64,000 nt of DNA from JAHJQZ01 sp963675235 (GTDB lineage Bacteria > Pseudomonadota > Alphaproteobacteria > Rhizobiales > Devosiaceae), in assembly GCA_963675235.2 (NCBI GenBank), contig CAXXFU010000004.1, positions 620,001-684,000 of the forward strand. Reading direction: 5' to 3'. Made by a program: the position numbers and the translations under genes. Shown piece after piece: positions 18,051 through 26,944 of the stretch. The notes below the pieces were generated by a model. The model was not told the DNA's origin. It worked only from the letters and a program-made list of their open reading frames with translations, and did no database searches. The first letter of the stretch is position 1; the number at the start of each line of letters is the position of its first letter.

Positions 18051-18208
18051 ACAGGGCGTACGCGGATTGGCGCGCGCGACGCCGGATGGGCAAGCCCGAT
18101 TGGAAATTGCCTCCAACAATCGGACGGTTCGCCAACACGCCTCCGGTCGACCGCAGAGCCGTGGAGCACCTCAGTTTCAAGCATATGCAGATTTGGGGCG
18201 CCATATAT

Positions 18209-18229
18209 GCTCGATCGCGCGAATCGAGC
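18209..18229. terminator. hairpin between convergent operons
   Basis: Perfect 7-bp stem, arms GCTCGAT (18209-18215) and ATCGAGC (18223-18229), in the 200-base gap between the converging isomerase-like and GH2 genes. It could act for both strands. No strong U-run is present. Confidence 0.35.
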
Positions 18230-18250
18230 TACGAGAAACAAATGCCGCCG

Positions 18251-20041
18251 TCATCGCAGCTTTGTGCCGGCATAGTGTTCCGCCAGAATGGTGAATGCGC
18301 GCTTTCGGGTCAGCTTGTCGTCGGCGATCAGACCCTTGCGGTTCCAGCCGCGCTGGACCGAGGTCTGGCGGCGGAGGCTGCGGAAATCATAAAGGATCCA
18401 CGGGAAGACGCCGGCGATGTAGGACCTTGCGCCGATCGTGTCCATCTGCATGCCGATGAGAAGCGCCTGGCGTTCTTCGGTGAAGAGTTCCGTATCCGGC
18501 CCGTGAACGCCCGCCATAGCGTCGGCTCCGGTCTCGGAAATCACCACCGGACGGTCCGGAAAAGAGTTGTCGAGCAGCTTTTCGAAATCGGCGAAGTCCG
18601 GTTCGTACCAGCCGAAATACTCGTTGAGCCCTATGATATCGAGATGGATGGCCAACCGGTCTTCGACCCGAAACTCACTGCGATTGATCAGGCAGGCGGC
18701 GGCGACCAGGCGCGTCGGATCGATATGGCGAGCAAGTTCGGCCAGCCGGCTCATGAATGACAGGCGCGCGTTGCTGTCCGCGTTCTCATTGCCGACGCCC
18801 CAGATAACGACACTGGCCCGGTTGCGGTCGCGCCGGATCAGTTCGGTCAGTTGGTTGGCGGCATCGGCATAGGTTTCGGGATTGGCGAAATCGATGGCCC
18901 AGTAGACCGGGATTTCCTCCCAGAGCAGGATGCCGAGTTCGTCGGCGATCTCCGCCACCCGTTCGTGATGGGGATAATGTGCCAGCCGCACCGAATTGGC
19001 GCCGAGCGCCTTCACATCGGCGAAGCGCCGACGGATATCGGCCTCGCTGGTCGCCTTGCCGAGTTCTGCATCGTCCTCGTGCACGCAGATGCCGTTGAAA
19101 TAGACCGGTGTTCCGTTGAGGAGAAGCTTGGTGCCCTCGCGCGCGAAACTGCGGAAGCCCACCCGGTCGGAAACGCGATCCGCGCCGAACGAAACTGCGA
19201 CGTCATAAAGGCGTGGCGTGTCGGGCGACCAGAGCTCAGGCTGCCAGTCGATGAGCGTCCGCCCCCTGCCCTCGACCACATCGAGCGAAAATGTAGGGCC
19301 GCCGGCAATCGCGATCTCGGCAGCTCCCGTGACCTTTTCCGAGACGGTAACGTCAGCAAATACCTTGCCGGTCTGCGGATCGAGACCGATGCCGAAATCA
19401 GCGACATGCGCTGCCGGTACGGTGACGAGCGAGATCTCGCGATAAAGCCCGCCATAATTGAACCAGTCGTAATGGCTCATCGGAACCTGATCGGGCCGGC
19501 GCGTGCTGTCTACCTCGATCAGCAGCCGGTTGCGATCGGCATGGACGGCCGGCGTCAGGTCGACGAAAAAAGGCGTCGAACCGCCCTTGTGCATGCCGAG
19601 CAACTGCCCGTTGAGAAACACCCGGGCGAGGTAATTGGCGGCGCCAACGCGCAGAACACAGCGCTCTCCGTCTGCCGGCACGTCGATATCGAGATCGCGC
19701 CAGTACCAGGCCGCGCCCTCGTAATGAAAAAGCTCGGTCTCAATCACATTCCATGATGCCGGCACCGGCACCTGGCTCCAGTCCGGCGAAAAGTCGTAGT
19801 CGCGCGGCATGTCCCATTCGGGGATTGGCCGCGCATCATAGTCGAACCAGCGCTGGCGCAGCCCCTCCTCGAAAGGATCGAGCACGAATCCCCAGTCACC
19901 GTCGAGCGCTTGCGCGGCGCGGCCGCCCATGAAGATCATGGTCTCTGCCGTCAGGCGCGGCGCATCGAAGCCAGACGCGAAGCTTTCGTCATGAAGATGG
20001 GCATAGGGGTCGGCGGGCGCCTCTTGTTCGGGCGTTGTCAT
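18251..20041 (-). CDS. glycoside hydrolase family 2, probable beta-glucuronidase
   Basis: Intracellular retaining glycosidase of 596 residues. The order is a jelly-roll sugar-binding domain, an immunoglobulin-like domain and a TIM barrel. The acid/base glutamate is in IWGVGNEN, the nucleophile in VISETGADAM, and GLNEYFGWYEP matches the active-site region of beta-glucuronidases. Near the C-terminus GWNRKGL contains the N-x-K pair that contacts the glucuronate carboxylate in characterised beta-glucuronidases, which favours glucuronides over galactosides. No signal peptide is seen. The ATG at 20041 overlaps the stop of the upstream gene (ATGA). Intact glucuronides are therefore probably imported by the ABC system upstream and split inside the cell. 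Confidence 0.88.
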   Translation of the reverse strand: MTTPEQEAPADPYAHLHDESFASGFDAPRLTAETMIFMGGRAAQALDGDWGFVLDPFEEGLRQRWFDYDARPIPEWDMPRDYDFSPDWSQVPVPASWNVIETELFHYEGAAWYWRDLDIDVPADGERCVLRVGAANYLARVFLNGQLLGMHKGGSTPFFVDLTPAVHADRNRLLIEVDSTRRPDQVPMSHYDWFNYGGLYREISLVTVPAAHVADFGIGLDPQTGKVFADVTVSEKVTGAAEIAIAGGPTFSLDVVEGRGRTLIDWQPELWSPDTPRLYDVAVSFGADRVSDRVGFRSFAREGTKLLLNGTPVYFNGICVHEDDAELGKATSEADIRRRFADVKALGANSVRLAHYPHHERVAEIADELGILLWEEIPVYWAIDFANPETYADAANQLTELIRRDRNRASVVIWGVGNENADSNARLSFMSRLAELARHIDPTRLVAAACLINRSEFRVEDRLAIHLDIIGLNEYFGWYEPDFADFEKLLDNSFPDRPVVISETGADAMAGVHGPDTELFTEERQALLIGMQMDTIGARSYIAGVFPWILYDFRSLRRQTSVQRGWNRKGLIADDKLTRKRAFTILAEHYAGTKLR

Positions 20042-21186
20042 AACCTGGGTCTCCGATAGCCGATGCCGATCATGGCGCGAAAATGCCAGTTGCGTCGGCC
20101 CGGCCATAAATACTGATCCGCCATGGCAATGCCAATCCAGCGGAACCAGGTCGCGAATGCGTTTGAGTGTCCCTGCGGTTCGGAATAGCCACCGACCCAG
20201 CCGTCCTGGCGCAACTCGCCACTCAGGGCATCGGCAAACCCGCCATCCGGCTTCTGAAAATCGAGCAGCGACACCAGCTTGCCGCGCAACCAGTTGGCGA
20301 TCTCGTGGCGGCGATGATCGTGGACGTCGGCGGCGTGAACCAGCAGGTCGATTTCGTCGACATCGATGCAGGCGCTGTGGACGCCTGTCGCCAGGTCGAG
20401 CGTGTAATCGGTTGCGGCGAGATGGTTCGGAATCGGCCGTTTGCAGGCGTAATAGAGGTGATAATTGTGCATCGAACCGGCCATCGCGTGCAGAAGCAGC
20501 ACCCCGCCGCGCGACTGGCCCACACCCCAGAACCCGGTCTGGGGGTTCTGGTTGCGCGTATGCCAGTCGAACAGGTAATCGATCGCCGCTTCGGCGGCGG
20601 CCTGCTCGTCAGGCCTGCCCCACTTTTGCACCAGCAACAGGAACGAGCCAAGATTGACGATGTTGTTGCCCTCCTGCCAGGGATCGCGCAGATCGCGGTC
20701 GGCCATCCAGGCCTTGAGGCGTAGCGGCTCGAGGAAGGGCGCCACGAAATCGAGCACCGGGCGGATGTCCGGGTCCAGGGCCTGCAGCGCGCCGAGGCTG
20801 TAGTTGGTGACGTGGAAATCGATATAGCGCCAGGTCTCGTCGAGATCGGGCTTCTTGAAGACGGTGTCGTCGCGCATGCCGGGCACGCGGAACACGCCGT
20901 CCGGACGCCGGAATCCGATGAACCAGTCCGACAACGCTGCTTTTTCCGCAGCCGTCCAGCTGTCAAGCCCGCCGAGAAGGTCGCGCGCCATGATGGCGTT
21001 GTAGGTTCCGGGCAGAAGCATGCCGGGCCAGGCATTGACGTCGTGCCGGTCGCTTGATCGACCGATGCCGCGCACCATACCTTCGACCTGCATGGCATCG
21101 AACCAGGCAAGGCTTTTTTCCGCAGCCGCATCGATGCGGGCCTGAAGCTCCCGGTCGGCCTGACTGGCGATGAGCGGTGTTGTCAT
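20038..21186 (-). CDS. alpha/alpha-toroid protein, possible glycosidase or lyase
   Basis: Protein of 382 residues that I cannot place in a named family. It has repeated helix-pair character and many Trp, Tyr and Gly-rich turns (for example FIGFRRPDGVFRVPG, FDWHTRNQNPQTGFWG and DFQKPDGGFADA), which is the look of six- or seven-hairpin glycosidases and related toroids. The segments MHNYHLYYA and DVDEIDLLVHAADVH hold candidate acidic and histidine active-site residues. No signal peptide is visible. It overlaps the permease stop upstream (ATGA) and the GH2 start downstream, so it is translationally coupled to both and very likely acts on the same imported glycoside. Confidence 0.75.
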   Translation of the reverse strand: MTTPLIASQADRELQARIDAAAEKSLAWFDAMQVEGMVRGIGRSSDRHDVNAWPGMLLPGTYNAIMARDLLGGLDSWTAAEKAALSDWFIGFRRPDGVFRVPGMRDDTVFKKPDLDETWRYIDFHVTNYSLGALQALDPDIRPVLDFVAPFLEPLRLKAWMADRDLRDPWQEGNNIVNLGSFLLLVQKWGRPDEQAAAEAAIDYLFDWHTRNQNPQTGFWGVGQSRGGVLLLHAMAGSMHNYHLYYACKRPIPNHLAATDYTLDLATGVHSACIDVDEIDLLVHAADVHDHRRHEIANWLRGKLVSLLDFQKPDGGFADALSGELRQDGWVGGYSEPQGHSNAFATWFRWIGIAMADQYLWPGRRNWHFRAMIGIGYRRPRL

Positions 21187-22016
21187 CCCTTCACCGCCCC
21201 TTCGGCCATGCCCTGCATGACGCGCTTCTGGGCCGCTAGAAAAACGATCGTCACCGGAATGGTCGTCAGGATGGCCAGCGCCATGATCGCCTGGAAGTTG
21301 GTGCCGAGTTCGCCGGTCTGGTTCAGCAGGGCCACCGGCAGCGTATAGGTCGAGGTGCCGCGCGAAATGACGAGCACCGGGAACCACTGCGCCCAGTTGA
21401 GCAGGAAGGTGATGATCGTGACGGTCGCGACGACCGGCATCGAGACCGGCAGGACGATGGTTCTGAGGATCTGCGTTTCCGTCGCACCATCGATGATCGC
21501 CGCCTCGATCACTTCCTTGGGGAAGGTGCGGAAAAATTGTTCGAACAGGAAAAACTGAATCGGGCCAAGGGCGAGGAACAGGATGATGCCGGCATAGGAG
21601 CCAAGCAGGCCGAGCTTGAACACCACGATATACACCGGGATGACGAGGAGCATGTAGGGATACATCATCGTCAGCAGAAAGCCTGAGCGCAGCAGCTTGA
21701 AGGCAACAAGATCGGGACGCCGCGTGATTGCATAGGCGCCGGCCGCGGTCGTCGCAACGCCCAGGATGGTCGACAGGGTGGTGATCACGATCGAATTGAC
21801 GATATAGAGCCAGATCGGCTCGCCGCTCACCGTGGCGATCTCGGCAAAGGCGGTGAAATCGATCCGTTCGGGCCACAGGCGCAGCGGATCGGTCAAGACG
21901 TCCTGAGCCGAGCGGAAGGCACCGAGTACCATCCACCAATAGGGATACAGGAAGAACAGGCTCCCGAGGATCAGCAGCACATAGGCGCCCAGTTGCAGGA
22001 AACGGTTTTGCCTCAC
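21183..22016 (-). CDS. CUT1 sugar ABC transporter permease, MalG-like
   Basis: Inner-membrane permease of 277 residues, starting at a GTG that overlaps the upstream permease stop. It shows about six membrane spans and the EAA loop KEVIEAAIIDGATETQILRTIVLP, and it ends with the family tail GAVKG. The frame is open far upstream across the other permease gene, but only the part from 22016 has permease character. The start is therefore set by homology and the operon overlap. It pairs with the MalF-like subunit at 22013-22906. Confidence 0.92.
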   Translation of the reverse strand: MRQNRFLQLGAYVLLILGSLFFLYPYWWMVLGAFRSAQDVLTDPLRLWPERIDFTAFAEIATVSGEPIWLYIVNSIVITTLSTILGVATTAAGAYAITRRPDLVAFKLLRSGFLLTMMYPYMLLVIPVYIVVFKLGLLGSYAGIILFLALGPIQFFLFEQFFRTFPKEVIEAAIIDGATETQILRTIVLPVSMPVVATVTIITFLLNWAQWFPVLVISRGTSTYTLPVALLNQTGELGTNFQAIMALAILTTIPVTIVFLAAQKRVMQGMAEGAVKG

Positions 22017-22906
22017 ACCCGCCCCCTCTCGCCGATCCGGTAGGCCACCAGCGCCAGCACGGCCACCAGCACGAACAGGATCGTCGCCATGGCCATGGCC
22101 TCGCCATAGCGGCCCTGATCGAACAGGCGATAGGCATAATAGCTGACGTAGTTGGTCGCCCCGTTCGGGCCGCCTTTGGTCATTACCACGATGACGGTGA
22201 AGGTCTTGAGGAACTGGATGATCGCATAGACCGAATTGATCACCAGTGCCGGTCTGAGCTGCGGCAGGATGACGTGCAGCTTGGTCTGCCAGTGCGTGGC
22301 GCCGTCGAGCTCCGAGGCCTCTTCCAGCGCCTTGTCGCAAATGGCCAGATTGGCCAGGAAGATGATGATGTAAAAGCCCGCATGGTGCCAGAGCTCGGTG
22401 ATCAGGATAGCGACGACGACCGTGTTCGGCGAGGCGATGCCGCCAAAGGCCGGCAGACCTGCAAGGTCGAGCACCGCGTTGACCGCCCCGAAACTCTGGT
22501 CGTAGAGCCAGCGCCAGACGGCGAAGCCGGCGACGTCCGGGGTGACGACGGGCAGAAACATGGCGATCTTGAAAAAGGTGCTGCCGCGCTTGACCAGGAC
22601 CGAGTTCAGAAGGAACGCATAGGCGAGCGCGAATCCGACATTGGTGACAACGGCAAGTGCCGTATAAACCAGCGTTCCCACCAGGGATTGCAGGAACACA
22701 GGATCGGCCAGCACCTTGGCGTAATTGGCAAGACCCACATAGGTAGGTTCGGCGCGCAGCGCCGTCGCCGATTTTGTCAGAGAGACCAGAAAGCTCAGGG
22801 CAATCGGCCACAGTCCGAAGACGATCGTCAGCGCCGCGAAGGGAAGCGCGAAGGCATAAAACACAAGGACATTGCCGGACCGGAAAAGGCTAGACAGGCG
22901 CGACAT
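22013..22906 (-). CDS. CUT1 sugar ABC transporter permease, MalF-like
   Basis: Inner-membrane permease of 297 residues with about six spans. The EAA loop is ALEEASELDGATHWQTKLHVILPQLRP, and KGGPNGATNYVSYYAY follows in the periplasmic loop typical of UgpA-type subunits. It follows the receptor gene after 64 bases that include a UUCG-loop hairpin, and it overlaps the second permease. No ATPase gene is in this operon, so it must borrow one, plausibly the UgpC-type ATPase at 9755. Confidence 0.92.
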   Translation of the reverse strand: MSRLSSLFRSGNVLVFYAFALPFAALTIVFGLWPIALSFLVSLTKSATALRAEPTYVGLANYAKVLADPVFLQSLVGTLVYTALAVVTNVGFALAYAFLLNSVLVKRGSTFFKIAMFLPVVTPDVAGFAVWRWLYDQSFGAVNAVLDLAGLPAFGGIASPNTVVVAILITELWHHAGFYIIIFLANLAICDKALEEASELDGATHWQTKLHVILPQLRPALVINSVYAIIQFLKTFTVIVVMTKGGPNGATNYVSYYAYRLFDQGRYGEAMAMATILFVLVAVLALVAYRIGERGRV

Positions 22907-22927
22907 GGCAAATCCCCCGGGCCGGGC

Positions 22928-22941
22928 CGCCCCGAAGGGCG
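22928..22941 (-). other. UUCG-tetraloop hairpin between receptor and permease genes
   Basis: On the minus-strand transcript the sequence reads CGCCC, UUCG, GGGCG. This is a C(UUCG)G tetraloop on a five-pair GC stem, one of the most stable small RNA hairpins known. It sits directly after the receptor stop and before the permease start, like the hairpins at 7360, 38104, 47831 and 62285. Confidence 0.6.
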
Positions 22942-22970
22942 AACCGGTTGATGCTCAGGTATCGGCGCGG

Positions 22971-24251
22971 CTATTGCGCGGCGAGCTTCTTGGCGTCATC
23001 GCGCATGGTTTGCGCGGTGTCGGCAATGAACTTATCCCAATCCGCCGGAGGATTGGCGATGGCATCAAGCAGGATGCGGTGGAAATTCGCTTCGAGCTCG
23101 GGATAGAAGGCGTGCAGCGATTCCGGGAAATCGTAGGCGTTGAGCTGTCCCTGCGCCTGGGCGAAATACTGCTGGCGCGGCGACAGTGCCGAGGTGTCGA
23201 GATCGTTGCGGACAGCCGCGCCGATCTTTTCGAGCGACGCCTGCTGCGCCTGTTTGGTCAGAAGGAACTTGGCGAAGTCCTCGGCCAGGTCTTTGTTCGG
23301 CGAGTTTTCGGGAATGGCAATGCCGCGCATGCCGCCGATGACCACCGAACCGGTCGTTCCCTCGAAGAAGGCCGGCCACGGGCCGGGCTCGAAATCGCCG
23401 CTGAGCGTGGCTTCGCCATCCCATTTCTTCACGTTCCAGTCGCCGACGCGGAACATGCCGGCGCGACCGCCCTCGATCACCTGATACATTTCGGCGAAGG
23501 AGTGGTTGATCGTGTCCGGCGCAACGAAGCCGTAATCGGTGAAGACCTTGAGGAACTCCTTGAGCACTTCGGCGTGCTGGGGCTCGTCGATAACGATGGT
23601 GCCCTCGGCATCAATCAGCGTGTGGTGCAGACCCGCGCCGAAATTGAACAGATCGAGCATGTGGATGAGGTCGCGCGGATTGGCAGCTTCGAGCGCGAAG
23701 CCGAAGGTGTCGGCCTTGCCGTTGCCGTCCGGATCCTCCGTCTGGAACTTGGCTGCAATGCGCTTGGCGTCGTCCCAGGTCGCCGGATAGCTCTCGCCGA
23801 CCTTGTCGAGCCACGAGCTGCGAACGCCGAAGCCCATTTGCACGCGCTGAACCGGGAAGATGATCATCTTGCCGGCATATTTGGCCACGGAGAGGTCGGC
23901 ATCTGATAGGAAGGCCTTGTCCTCGACCGTGTCCAGCAGTGCCGAAAGATCCATGACCTGCTCAGTCTGGTTCTCTATGCGGATGACCCGCTCGTAATTG
24001 TTGAAGATCAGGTCGGGCGCCGTGTCCGTGTTGATGGCGCTGGTCACCTTACCGTACCACTGATCGGTCGGATAGCTGATCGATTTGACTGTGACGCCCG
24101 GATGATCCTTGGCGAACTCGTCGCTCAAGACCTGAAACCAGGCGACGCCATTGTCGCCGAGATCGTGCCACACGGTCAGTTCCTGCCCCACGGCAGGGGC
24201 AACCATAAGCAACACCGTACCGGCGGCAGCGAGCATTCCTTTGATGCGCAT
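22971..24251 (-). CDS. CUT1 ABC transporter substrate-binding protein
   Basis: Periplasmic receptor of 426 residues. The Sec signal peptide MRIKGMLAAAGTVLLMVAPA precedes cleavage around VGQ, then the SBP family 1 fold begins LTVWHDLGDNG. A DPDGNGKADTFGF turn near residues 194-206 resembles a calcium-binding loop also seen in the receptor at 7398. It is the first gene of the probable glucuronide operon, and its start lies 66 bases from the palindromic LacI operator. The ligand is inferred to be a glucuronide or a related glycoside. Confidence 0.92.
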   Translation of the reverse strand: MRIKGMLAAAGTVLLMVAPAVGQELTVWHDLGDNGVAWFQVLSDEFAKDHPGVTVKSISYPTDQWYGKVTSAINTDTAPDLIFNNYERVIRIENQTEQVMDLSALLDTVEDKAFLSDADLSVAKYAGKMIIFPVQRVQMGFGVRSSWLDKVGESYPATWDDAKRIAAKFQTEDPDGNGKADTFGFALEAANPRDLIHMLDLFNFGAGLHHTLIDAEGTIVIDEPQHAEVLKEFLKVFTDYGFVAPDTINHSFAEMYQVIEGGRAGMFRVGDWNVKKWDGEATLSGDFEPGPWPAFFEGTTGSVVIGGMRGIAIPENSPNKDLAEDFAKFLLTKQAQQASLEKIGAAVRNDLDTSALSPRQQYFAQAQGQLNAYDFPESLHAFYPELEANFHRILLDAIANPPADWDKFIADTAQTMRDDAKKLAAQ

Positions 24252-24316
24252 GTGAACTCCTCCCTTATTGACGATCCGGACGGAATTTTTCTCTCTCCGG
24301 TCTGGTCAAGCGATAC

Positions 24317-24330
24317 GGTAAACGTTTACC
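24317..24330. promoter_or_regulatory. perfect LacI-family operator
   Basis: GGTAAACGTTTACC is a perfect 14-bp palindrome with the central CG of LacI/PurR-family operators. It sits in the 166 bases between the receptor gene (starting at 24251 on minus) and the LacI gene (starting at 24418 on plus), so one bound repressor could control both. Confidence 0.8.
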
Positions 24331-24417
24331 CTTGTCAATTGCAGCGCGGTGGTTGCACCTGTTGTTTTGTCCGCGTCCATGCCATTTTGCATCCGGGGAG
24401 TCGATGAATTGGCGGAA

Positions 24418-25461
24418 ATGGACGGCAAGAAGACCAGCAAGACCTTCGGGACAAGCGGAGAAAAACGTCCGCAGCGACCATCAATCAGTATGGTTGCCGA
24501 ACGTGCCGGCGTCTCGATCGCGACCGTTTCACGCATCGTCAACGGCGTGCCCAACCGAGCCTCACCTGAAACCATGGCGCGGGTCCAGGAGGTGGTGCGC
24601 GAACTCGGTTACCGCCCGGCCAGTGTCGGGCAGGCTCTGAGAACCAACCAGAATCGCGCCGTCGCCCTCATCGCCGCCAACATGGCCAACCCGGCCATGG
24701 CTGCCATAGCCGCCTCGGTCGAAAACGCGCTGCGCAAAGTCGGCTTCGCCATGATCCTGTGCGACAGCCATGACCGCGCCGACCTGCAGGACGAATACCT
24801 GCTCGAGATGCGCGCCCATATGGTCAGCGGTTACATTCTTCTGGGTGCCGTCGCCAGCCCGGTGCTCGATGCCTTTCGCGCGGCCAGCGAAAACCTTCTG
24901 TTCGTCATCCGCCAGGATCCGGCCGGGAACACTGGCAGCTTCGTGGGCATCGACAACGAAGCGGCCGGCCGCGAGGTCGCCGACCATTTCGCGGCGCGCG
25001 GCATTTCCCGCCCCGTGGTCATCCACGGTCCTTTGGAGTCTTCGGCCACCCATAACCGCGTCGCCGCCTTCCTCGCCCGTCTCGGCGAAATCAATGGCGG
25101 CGGTCGGCCGCCGGTTTTTGCCGGCGAAGGGATCGATCACCTGGAAATCGGCCATGCCGGCGGCAGATTCGCGCTGGCCGAGGCCGATAACGGGCCGCAC
25201 GGACTGTTCTGCCTGTCCGACCTGATCGCCTACGGCGCAGCCCGCGCCCTGCGCGAAGCGGGTCGTTCCGTGCCCGGCGACTGGCTCATCGTCGGGTTCG
25301 ACGACAACCCGCTCAACGACTGGGTCGCGCCCTGGCTGACCTCGGTACGCGTCCCTTACAACCGTTTCGGCAAAGCCATCGTCGAAGCCCTGCAAGCCAT
25401 CTGGAACGGCGACACGAGCCCGGTGACCATCCTCCCCCATCGACTCATCCTGCGCAGCTAG
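24418..25461 (+). CDS. LacI-family transcriptional regulator of the glucuronide operon
   Basis: Repressor of 347 residues. The N-terminal LacI helix-turn-helix is SMVAERAGVSIATVSRIVNG, with the hinge helix following at YRPASVGQALR, and the rest is a periplasmic-binding-protein-like ligand domain ending RVPYNRFGKAIVEALQAIWNG. The start is uncertain. The ATG at 24418 has a close GGCGGAA, and another in-frame ATG is at 24379. It is divergent from the receptor-permease-glycosidase operon and shares its control region with the palindrome at 24317. Confidence 0.9.
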   Translation: MDGKKTSKTFGTSGEKRPQRPSISMVAERAGVSIATVSRIVNGVPNRASPETMARVQEVVRELGYRPASVGQALRTNQNRAVALIAANMANPAMAAIAASVENALRKVGFAMILCDSHDRADLQDEYLLEMRAHMVSGYILLGAVASPVLDAFRAASENLLFVIRQDPAGNTGSFVGIDNEAAGREVADHFAARGISRPVVIHGPLESSATHNRVAAFLARLGEINGGGRPPVFAGEGIDHLEIGHAGGRFALAEADNGPHGLFCLSDLIAYGAARALREAGRSVPGDWLIVGFDDNPLNDWVAPWLTSVRVPYNRFGKAIVEALQAIWNGDTSPVTILPHRLILRS

Positions 25462-26401
25462 CGCGGAGACCTCGCGGCTTACGAGGGCGTCGCTTTCGCA
25501 AGCGGCCCGAAAGACCGCCGAAGAGCAGCTGAACACATGTCCGACTTGGAACGACCAAGGCTCTGCTGGCCGACGCCCAGGCCGTCATCGAAGAAACCCG
25601 GAGCGGCTGGACGGGACCCGGAAGGTTGTCCGGCGCATGCCGCCGCTGCTTCCCGACGACGATCTACCGGACGGCATCGGCGCCGACCTCGCATCTCTCG
25701 ACTGGCAGGACCAACAGACGAAGCGTCTCGCCGACCGCAACGCTGTTCTCTGCAACCGCGCCGAGGAGATCCGGTTCCATGACACGGATGCCTTGTTTGG
25801 GCCGGTTGCCACACCGGACAGCGCAGAGCGGCGCGGGATGGAGAATTGACCGTCGTTCCGACCGGAATCGGATCCTTGATCGGGCCTTGTGTACCAGCTC
25901 ATATACCGGCCGGTGCAACCGAGCCGTCCGATCGCGGACGGAGATGCCGGTTTTCCGGGGATTGCCCGGTCGTATGCGGAAAGACCCTCTATCTGCCGGT
26001 TTTCATTGAAAAATATGAATAATTTCAATGGAAGCGCCTTGACCCCACATCGCAATGCGGCGAATTGCGTCGAAGTCCAAGTCTTCCCCTTCGCCTGCAC
26101 TTCGACAGGCGACCACATTTGAGGCCCCAAACCGAGCTGGCCAGGCCCCATGTCCATACAGCATCTTCATCCGCCAGCAGCAAAGTGGCCGAGAGCATGC
26201 ATGACAGTTCAACGTCCGGCATCGCTCCACTCGCGGCCGTCTCGAGGACCAGAAGCCCCGACCGCAATCGAAATCGGACGCGGCCGGCAAACCCGCCCGT
26301 GTCAAATTGTCGGTTGAACTCGGGTTGTCATTCGCGCAACCTCAACCGAACGTGTCCCAGAAAGGGGCGGGGCGGGGCCCCGGCCAGCAGACCGGAAGCC
26401 G
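25462..26401. other. 940-base region without a confident gene
   Basis: No full-length gene is supported. A plus-strand frame from about 25601 to 25849 reads LDGTRKVVRRMPPLLPDDDL and then ADLASLDWQDQQTKRLADRN, with protein-like composition but no start or recognised family. A minus-strand stretch around 26003-26300 is similar and changes frame. Both look like decayed gene remnants. The only clear structure is the AT-rich inverted repeat at 26004. The promoter of the TRAP operon must lie here. Confidence 0.5.
26004..26030. repeat. AT-rich inverted repeat
   Basis: Perfect 8-bp arms CATTGAAA (26004-26011) and TTTCAATG (26023-26030), separated by eleven A/T-rich bases, in otherwise GC-rich DNA. 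It could be an operator or the loop of a small RNA hairpin. It lies about 370 bases upstream of the TRAP genes. Confidence 0.45.
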
Positions 26402-26944
26402 ATGAAACACGCCGCCGACCTTCTCTATCGCGTCACGCTCGTCATTTGCGTCGCCTTGTTTGGCGTGATGTTCGCCGCCCAGATCATCATCGTGTTGATG
26501 CGCTACGTGATGGGTGTGGGCTTTCTCGAATTGCAGGACATGGTCACCTACAGCTTTTCGGCGCTGGTCGTCCTGACCATCCCGCTTGCTGCCGGCATGG
26601 ACCGGCACGTCAGGGTCGACATTTTTCGCAGCCGGTTTTCGCTCCTGACCAATCACCGCATAGACCAGTGGGGACATGTGCTGTTCACGCTCCCTGTCTT
26701 CGGGTTGATGCTCGTGAACGCCTTGCCATTGGTCGTTTCCTCCTGGGCGATTTTCGAGGGATCTCGGGAAACCGGAGGGTTGCCCGGAATGTTCATCGTC
26801 AAATCGACCGTGGTGGTGATGTGCCTTCTGGTGCTAGTCCTCGGCGTGATCGACTTTCTCTCGACGGGCACCGGCAAGCCGCCAGGTGCAGATGATGCCG
26901 GTCGGGCCGCGGGCGGTACGGCACGGAAGGCGCGTGACCAATGA
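26402..26944 (+). CDS. TRAP transporter small membrane subunit, DctQ-like
   Basis: Inner-membrane protein of 180 residues with four predicted spans. The DctQ hallmark is visible in VLMRYVMGVGFLELQDMVTYSF and in the positively charged AAGMDRHVRVDIFRSRF. It links the receptor and the DctM channel in an ion-coupled import system. The stop overlaps the dctM start (ATGA), implying fixed stoichiometry. Confidence 0.9.
   Translation: MKHAADLLYRVTLVICVALFGVMFAAQIIIVLMRYVMGVGFLELQDMVTYSFSALVVLTIPLAAGMDRHVRVDIFRSRFSLLTNHRIDQWGHVLFTLPVFGLMLVNALPLVVSSWAIFEGSRETGGLPGMFIVKSTVVVMCLLVLVLGVIDFLSTGTGKPPGADDAGRAAGGTARKARDQ

Noticed and set aside
16485..18119. Long minus-strand frame opposite the fucose isomerase-like gene
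   Set aside because: Antisense shadow with repeated His, Gly and Val and no family features.
20038..22137. Apparent 699-residue fusion of a permease-like region with the toroid protein
   Set aside because: The first part is an off-frame reading of the permease genes, with arginine- and proline-rich nonsense. Real protein character begins at the ATG at 21186, which overlaps the permease stop.
21183..22811. Apparent 542-residue permease
   Set aside because: Only the last 277 residues are permease-like. The upstream part is an off-frame reading of the MalF-like gene, and a GTG at 22016 gives a normal MalG-type length.
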